Shown one piece after another: positions 60,254-64,000 of a DNA stretch of 64,000 nucleotides. The notes under the pieces were generated by a model, which worked only from the letters and a program-made list of their open reading frames with translations, was not told where the DNA came from and did not search any database. A program made the position numbers and the translations under genes. Position 1 is the first letter of the stretch. Each line of letters opens with the position of its first letter. This DNA is from Thermoleophilales bacterium (GTDB taxonomy: Bacteria > Actinomycetota > Thermoleophilia > Solirubrobacterales > 70-9), in NCBI GenBank assembly GCA_020636955.1, contig JACJWY010000003.1, positions 62,001 through 126,000 of the forward strand. Reading direction: 5' to 3'.

Positions 60254-61243
60254 GTGAGGGTCGCGGCCATCCAACTCGAAGTTGAAATCGCCGATGTCTA
60301 GGCGAACCTTGCCACGTGTGACAGGTTGGTCGATGAAGCAGCTGCAGCAGGAGCCGAAGCGGTTGCGCTGCCGGAGTTCTTCACCACCGGTGCCTGCTTC
60401 GACGAGCGGCTCGCAGGAGCCGCTCTCGCCGAGGATGGCGCCGCTGCGGAATTCCTGTCAGACGCCGCCGCCCGGCACGACATCCTGCTTGGGGGTTCGT
60501 TCCTGTGCCGGGACACCGACGGTGAGGTTCGAAATGCCTACTTGCTCGCCGGCCCGGACGGATCGATTCTCGGCCGGCACGACAAGGACCTCCCGACCTG
60601 TTGGGAGAATGCCCTTTACATCGGCGGCAGTGTCGACGGAGTGATCGACGCCGACGGCCTCGGCGTGGGAGCCGCCGTTTGCTGGGAATTCATGCGCTCG
60701 GGGACGGCCCGGCGACTGCGTTCCCGCGTCGACCTTGTGATGGGGGGCTCGAATTGGTGGTCGATACCGGCGTGGCCGCCTGCAGCTGTGACGAGCCGCC
60801 TCGAAAACGCCAACATCGCCCTGGCGAAAACGGCACCTTCGGTGTTCGGCCGCTACGTCGGCGCCCCTGTCGCGCATGGCGCAATCGCCGGGAAGTTCGA
60901 ATGTCCTTTGCCCGAACTACCGGCGATCACTTTCCGCGGCGAATTCAAGGGTGGATCTCTGATTGCCGACGCCGACGGAGAGATCCTCGACTTCCGGCCG
61001 TCCCGGGCAGGGTCCGGTTTCGCGATCGCTGAGGTAGAAGCCAAGTCTTCGGTTCCGGCTGAAGATGTTCCGGAGAAGTTCTGGTTGCACCCGCGCGGTG
61101 TGGCTTCAGTTTGCGCCTGGCACACACAAAGGGTGCTCGGTCGCCGATGGTACGCCCGTCACGTTCGGGGTCGCGCGCCGCTTGACCTTCGCTGGTCCGA
61201 AGCCAAAGCGGCATCGCATCCCCAGGTCGCTAGCGATCCCTGA
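60254..61243 (+). pseudogene. Nitrilase-superfamily hydrolase with an in-frame amber codon
   Basis: A GTG at 60254 begins MRVAAIQLEVEIADV, a normal nitrilase N-terminus, but codon 16 is TAG (60299-60301). The frame then continues, unbroken, for 313 codons: ANLATCDRLVDEA, LPEFFTTG (Glu about 41), RHDKDLPT (Lys about 110) and AAVCWEFMRS (Cys about 142), with a normal end. The whole active site is thus intact. A TTG at 60326 could give a protein lacking the first strand. It is either a recent nonsense mutation or a sequencing error. Confidence 0.75.
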
Positions 61244-61301
61244 TCGAACTTGACTGGTCGGCGCGCCAGCAAGTTTGGTCCCAACTACAATGCCGTCTCC
61301 C

Positions 61302-61373
61302 GGGCGCGTAGCTCAGCGGGAGAGCGCTCGCTTCACACGCGAGAGGTCGCTGGTTCGAAACCAGCCGTGCCCA
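61302..61373 (+). tRNA. tRNA-Val (anticodon CAC)
   Basis: A 72-base cloverleaf: acceptor GGGCGCG pairs with CGTGCCC, the D arm contains GCTCAGCGGGAGAGC, the anticodon stem CTCGC/GCGAG holds loop TTCACAC with anticodon CAC, and the T arm is CTGGTTCGAAACCAG. The discriminator base is A; CCA is not encoded. Confidence 0.97.
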
Positions 61374-61394
61374 TTCTCCGGCCGGTCGGTGCCG

Positions 61395-63152
61395 CTAACG
61401 GGAGGGTTTGGTCTTTCGGCCGTAGCGCAGGGCTGCGTCGTTGAACCGGTCCAGGCGGAGCGAGCCCCAGCCCGTGGCCATGTCGTAGCCCTTTTTCGCC
61501 TTGTAGAAGCCGACCGGCTGGTTGTTTGAAAGCGGCGGGTTGATCGCGGTGCCGACGTCATTGTCTCCGACGGTGACGTCCCTGAAGATCCTCTGGCGGG
61601 CCTTCGAATTGGCCATTTTGTAAATGAGCGGATTGGGAAGGCCGATGTTCGGCTGGCCCCTACGGGCCGCGGCCTGATTGGCGAGTGCGAAGCCCGCGGC
61701 CATCAGCGGGGTCGAGGCCGACGTGCCGCCCACGGTCATCCATCCGCCGCCCGGCTTGATCAGGTCGCATTCCGGGCTGGTGCAGTAGATGACGTAACCC
61801 GGACCGGGATCGGCCAAAGCACTGATGTCGGGAACCTTTCGCTGGCTGCTTCGATTCCCGGTCCGCTGCCACCACGGGGCGCCGTAAAGCATCGAGATTC
61901 CTCCCGAACCGCCGCCGACAACTTCCGGCGAGCCGTTCCAGACCCACTGTCCGGTCAGCTGGTTCCTTGAGTTCAGGGACATGTTGGTGCCACCGACTGC
62001 GGTCACCCAGGGTGAGGTGGAAGGGAACTGCGCCGACAGGATCGGGTACACCCCCGGAGCCTCGGGACTCGAGCTGCGGCATCCGCTGGAACCGGTGTCG
62101 CCGGTTGCCACGAAGATCGAGGTGCCGGTGCCGCTGGCCAGGGTGAACAGGGTGTTCAGCATCTGCACCAGGGATGGGGTTTCGATCGCGGAATTTTCAC
62201 AGCCGGCGATCGAGATCGAGATGATGTCCGGGACGAACTTCGGCTTCGCCAGAGCGGCCGCCATCGTGAGAACCGGATTCAGGTTCTCGTAGACGTCAAT
62301 CGACCTCAGCCCGGGTGCGGCAGCGGAAAGGACCTGGATGTCGAGCGTGGTTTCCGACCCGGACGGGAAGGGCTGCTTCATCTGGACCGGGATCGTCCTC
62401 ATCGGCGGGAGCTTGTAGCCGAAACAATCGGCGAAGGTCGTTATATCGCCGGGGTGAAATCCGTCGATCTCGATGAAGGCGACCCGCTGGCCCTTTCCGG
62501 TCAGGCCCCTCTTGTGGAGGGCCTTGAGCCCGTAGGCGTTGATGTACTGATTCGGGGTGAACCCGGGGTTCCCGGGCACCCTCTCGGCGTTCACTCCGGC
62601 CGGGCATCCCTTGGGCGTACCGGTCCGTGTGGTGGCTGACTGGTTGACCGAAGGATTGGTGGCAGAAAGGTTCCCGGGTCTGGCCTGGGCTGTGAAGTCG
62701 GGTACGTCGGATGAGTAGGACGCAGACCGGACGATCCCCCGAAGTGCGGGCGGCACCGAGAGTCCGCTGCCCGAAGACGAAGAGTTGCTGCGGCCCGTTA
62801 CCACCGCGAAGGCCCGCCTGATCGCCGCCGGGTCCCCGCTGACGGTTGCGAAAACTCCTGACGGATCAACCCTCGCGCTGAGCCCGTTTGACCTTGCCCA
62901 GCGGACGGTCGCCGCCCGCGCCTGCTTCGACGGGCCGAACCTCGAAACCATGCGCCTGACCGACGCGAACTGCCGGTACCGCTTCGATGCGGGATTTGAA
63001 ACCGAGCTGACGAACTGTTTGAGGCCCTTCGAATAGCTCATCTGGAGCAGCACCTTGTTCGAGGGCGCCTGGGCCGCTGCCGGGCCCGTGCTTGCGGCAC
63101 CGGCGGCCAGCATCAGGAAGACAGCAACCGTTCCCCGCAATCCGATTGACAT
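61395..63152 (-). CDS. Secreted S53 (sedolisin/kumamolisin-type) peptidase
   Basis: The 585-residue protein has a signal peptide (MSIGLRGTVAVFLMLAAGAA), an activation propeptide to about 190 (YRQFASVRRMVSRFGPSKQ, as in pro-kumamolisin) and a subtilisin-like domain. The catalytic Glu-Asp pair is in GSETTLDIQV (about 266-271), the oxyanion Asp in ATGDTGSSG (about 352) and the Ser in VGGTSASTPLMAAG (about 475). A Ca-binding-type C-terminus follows. It is an acid-active secreted endopeptidase by family knowledge. It is 21 bases downstream of tRNA-Val on the opposite strand. Confidence 0.92.
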   Translation of the reverse strand: MSIGLRGTVAVFLMLAAGAASTGPAAAQAPSNKVLLQMSYSKGLKQFVSSVSNPASKRYRQFASVRRMVSRFGPSKQARAATVRWARSNGLSARVDPSGVFATVSGDPAAIRRAFAVVTGRSNSSSSGSGLSVPPALRGIVRSASYSSDVPDFTAQARPGNLSATNPSVNQSATTRTGTPKGCPAGVNAERVPGNPGFTPNQYINAYGLKALHKRGLTGKGQRVAFIEIDGFHPGDITTFADCFGYKLPPMRTIPVQMKQPFPSGSETTLDIQVLSAAAPGLRSIDVYENLNPVLTMAAALAKPKFVPDIISISIAGCENSAIETPSLVQMLNTLFTLASGTGTSIFVATGDTGSSGCRSSSPEAPGVYPILSAQFPSTSPWVTAVGGTNMSLNSRNQLTGQWVWNGSPEVVGGGSGGISMLYGAPWWQRTGNRSSQRKVPDISALADPGPGYVIYCTSPECDLIKPGGGWMTVGGTSASTPLMAAGFALANQAAARRGQPNIGLPNPLIYKMANSKARQRIFRDVTVGDNDVGTAINPPLSNNQPVGFYKAKKGYDMATGWGSLRLDRFNDAALRYGRKTKPSR

Positions 63153-63189
63153 GGTGCGGAGCGTACTGGAACTCCGGCTGGGCCATCCT

Positions 63190-63903
63190 TCATTCCGGAC
63201 GAGGTGAATCGACCGTTCTCAGTTCAGCCCTGGAATTGCCATCAACGTCGCGGAACCCGACCGCTGAGAGCCCCTCCAGAACGACCCTGCGGGCCTGCTG
63301 GATCGCCATTTCGATCCGGTCCTCGCTCAGGAAGAAGCTGTCGTTCCTCAAGCCGAGCGCGACGGTGCCGTTCCAGGCCCCCCACAGGAACCGGCTGATC
63401 AACTCGGGATCGACCGAGCTGCGAATTTCCCCGGCGTCAATCGCCTGCCGGACCGTGGCTTCGAACTGCTCGACGATCACGGCGACCTTCGCGTCGATCC
63501 GCGCGCTCAGTTCCGGGTCGATCAGCGGCGTGCCTGTTTCGACTCCGTTGAAGGCGAGAAAGCGAAACGCACCCGGGTGCTCGATGTGGAACCTGAGGTA
63601 GGCATCACCGCAGGCAATCACCTGCTCCAGCGGCGACCAATCCGGGTTGTATGCCGCCTCAAGGTAGCTGGCGAAGAGCTCGACTGCCCGCTCTACAAGG
63701 GCCGAGTAAAGGCCGTCCTTGCTGCCGAAATGCGAGTAGATCGAGCCAATCGCCACGTCGGCATTCTCGGAGATGTCTTCCATCCTGGTCCCGCGGTAGC
63801 CGAGTTCTGTGAACGCATCCTCCGCCGCGTCAAGGATTGCCGAGCGAGTCTTGATCCGGCGCTTTTCGCCTCGGGACCGATTGCTATTTGCAACTAGGTT
63901 CAT
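63190..63903 (-). CDS. TetR-family transcriptional regulator
   Basis: The 237-residue protein has the TetR helix-turn-helix at about 20-65 (RSAILDAAEDAFTELGYRGTRMEDISENADVAIGSIYSHF) and a helical ligand domain with a C-terminal WGAWNGTVALGL segment resembling the fadR/nemR-like subgroup. It is divergent from the gene beginning at 63981 and may regulate it. A short imperfect palindrome (GTTCA-TATT-TGAAC, 63898-63911) covers its start codon. Confidence 0.92.
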   Translation of the reverse strand: MNLVANSNRSRGEKRRIKTRSAILDAAEDAFTELGYRGTRMEDISENADVAIGSIYSHFGSKDGLYSALVERAVELFASYLEAAYNPDWSPLEQVIACGDAYLRFHIEHPGAFRFLAFNGVETGTPLIDPELSARIDAKVAVIVEQFEATVRQAIDAGEIRSSVDPELISRFLWGAWNGTVALGLRNDSFFLSEDRIEMAIQQARRVVLEGLSAVGFRDVDGNSRAELRTVDSPRPE

Positions 63904-63911
63904 ATTTGAAC
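63898..63911. promoter_or_regulatory. Possible operator at the tetR/divergent gene start
   Basis: GTTCA and TGAAC flank a TATT centre, overlapping the TetR start codon. The arms are short, and ATTTG/CAAAT may extend the symmetry further out, so this is a tentative site. Confidence 0.35.
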
Positions 63912-63980
63912 TATCTTACAAATCGGCTCGGATTCCGTGTAATGTCCAGGTCGAGGGCGAACCCGCGAGAGGAGGAGAAA

Positions 63981-64000
63981 ATGGAAGAAGCAGATGTGGT
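63981..64000 (+). CDS. Start of a gene cut by the window end
   Basis: ATG at 63981 follows a strong ribosome site (GAGGAGG about 63968-63977) and reads MEEADV for six codons before the sequence ends. The acidic start followed by V-V is common before an FAD- or NAD-binding motif, but too little is seen to identify it. It is divergent from the TetR gene, 77 bases apart. Confidence 0.6.

Noticed and set aside
60299..60301. Pyrrolysine or other recoding of the nitrilase TAG
   Set aside because: No pyrrolysine genes or recoding signal are in view; a nonsense mutation or error is simpler.

Overview
The window is 64 kb of high-GC, gene-dense chromosome. It suggests a Gram-positive-type actinobacterium, most probably of the class Thermoleophilia (Solirubrobacterales-like). 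That placement is inference: it rests on GC-rich codon use, secreted proteins with lysine-rich C-terminal beta modules, an actinobacterial-style dnaX-ybaB-recR cluster, a NADP-isocitrate dehydrogenase/malate dehydrogenase cluster, and a long SRP RNA that appears to keep an Alu domain. There is no phage, insertion sequence, rRNA operon or CRISPR array; this is core chromosome with small accessory pieces. LAYOUT: 1-3.6 kb holds two tandem secreted CocE/X-Pro-peptidase-like hydrolases, the first cut by the window edge. 3.65-13.6 kb is a long minus-strand run: ROK sugar kinase, rsmI, an ATP-grasp ligase, metG, a small secreted protein, tatD, rsmA, ispE, a DedA-PAP2 fusion, a small membrane protein and a PucR-type regulator, mostly overlapping by 1-8 bases. 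13.6-18.6 kb has an LCP cell-wall ligase, a Phd/PIN toxin-antitoxin pair, an FmdB zinc ribbon, glycyl-tRNA synthetase and an extradiol-dioxygenase-like protein. 18.6-24.2 kb has a FUSC-like membrane protein, a SulP transporter, a TetR regulator with a near-ideal operator, and typA. 24.2-29.4 kb has a structured intergenic repeat, a one-helix membrane protein, the hsp20-lon pair, an MBL hydrolase and a tiny cysteine-motif protein. 29.6-37.2 kb has a secreted GDPD-nitrilase-like fusion, a second copy of the repeat, ahcY, a di-iron fatty-acid hydroxylase-like protein and a large choice-of-anchor-A surface protein. 37.3-42.8 kb has a 2-hydroxyacid dehydrogenase, mdh, icd, an AidB-like acyl-CoA dehydrogenase and a GNAT protein. 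42.8-49 kb has a second toxin-antitoxin pair (RHH/PIN), an M28 peptidase, an M50-CBS protease, an ArsB/NhaD-type transporter, a CBS protein and an N-formylglutamate amidohydrolase-like protein. 49-53.5 kb has asd and lysC (aspartate pathway), a thioesterase and a DszB-like protein without the catalytic cysteine. 53.5-58.9 kb has recR, ybaB, dnaX, a GT39-like membrane protein, a GST N-domain protein and YtoQ. 59-64 kb has SRP RNA, an esterase, a nitrilase gene with an in-frame amber codon, tRNA-Val(CAC), an S53 peptidase and a TetR regulator divergent from a gene cut by the window end. MOST UNUSUAL: (1) the dnaX linker contains two 60-bp palindromic elements, in opposite orientation, each translated in frame as a 20-residue unit beginning S-V-G and ending P-T-D; this looks like protein-coding palindromic repeats. 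(2) Two intergenic copies, 7.7 kb apart, of a roughly 0.35-0.4 kb element built round two large hairpins. The hairpin ends of the intergenic element and of one dnaX unit share the same short terminal sequence, so they may belong to related families. (3) A secreted GDPD-nitrilase-like fusion. (4) A nonsense codon in an otherwise intact nitrilase. (5) A 13-bp tandem array that supplies the stop codon of the LCP gene. HOW THE GENES FIT TOGETHER: the minus-strand run 3.65-13.6 kb couples translation and rRNA maturation (metG, rsmI, rsmA) with isoprenoid and envelope lipid functions (ispE, DedA-PAP2). icd-mdh forms a TCA block, lysC-asd makes aspartate semialdehyde, dnaX-ybaB-recR is replication and repair, and hsp20-lon is proteostasis.
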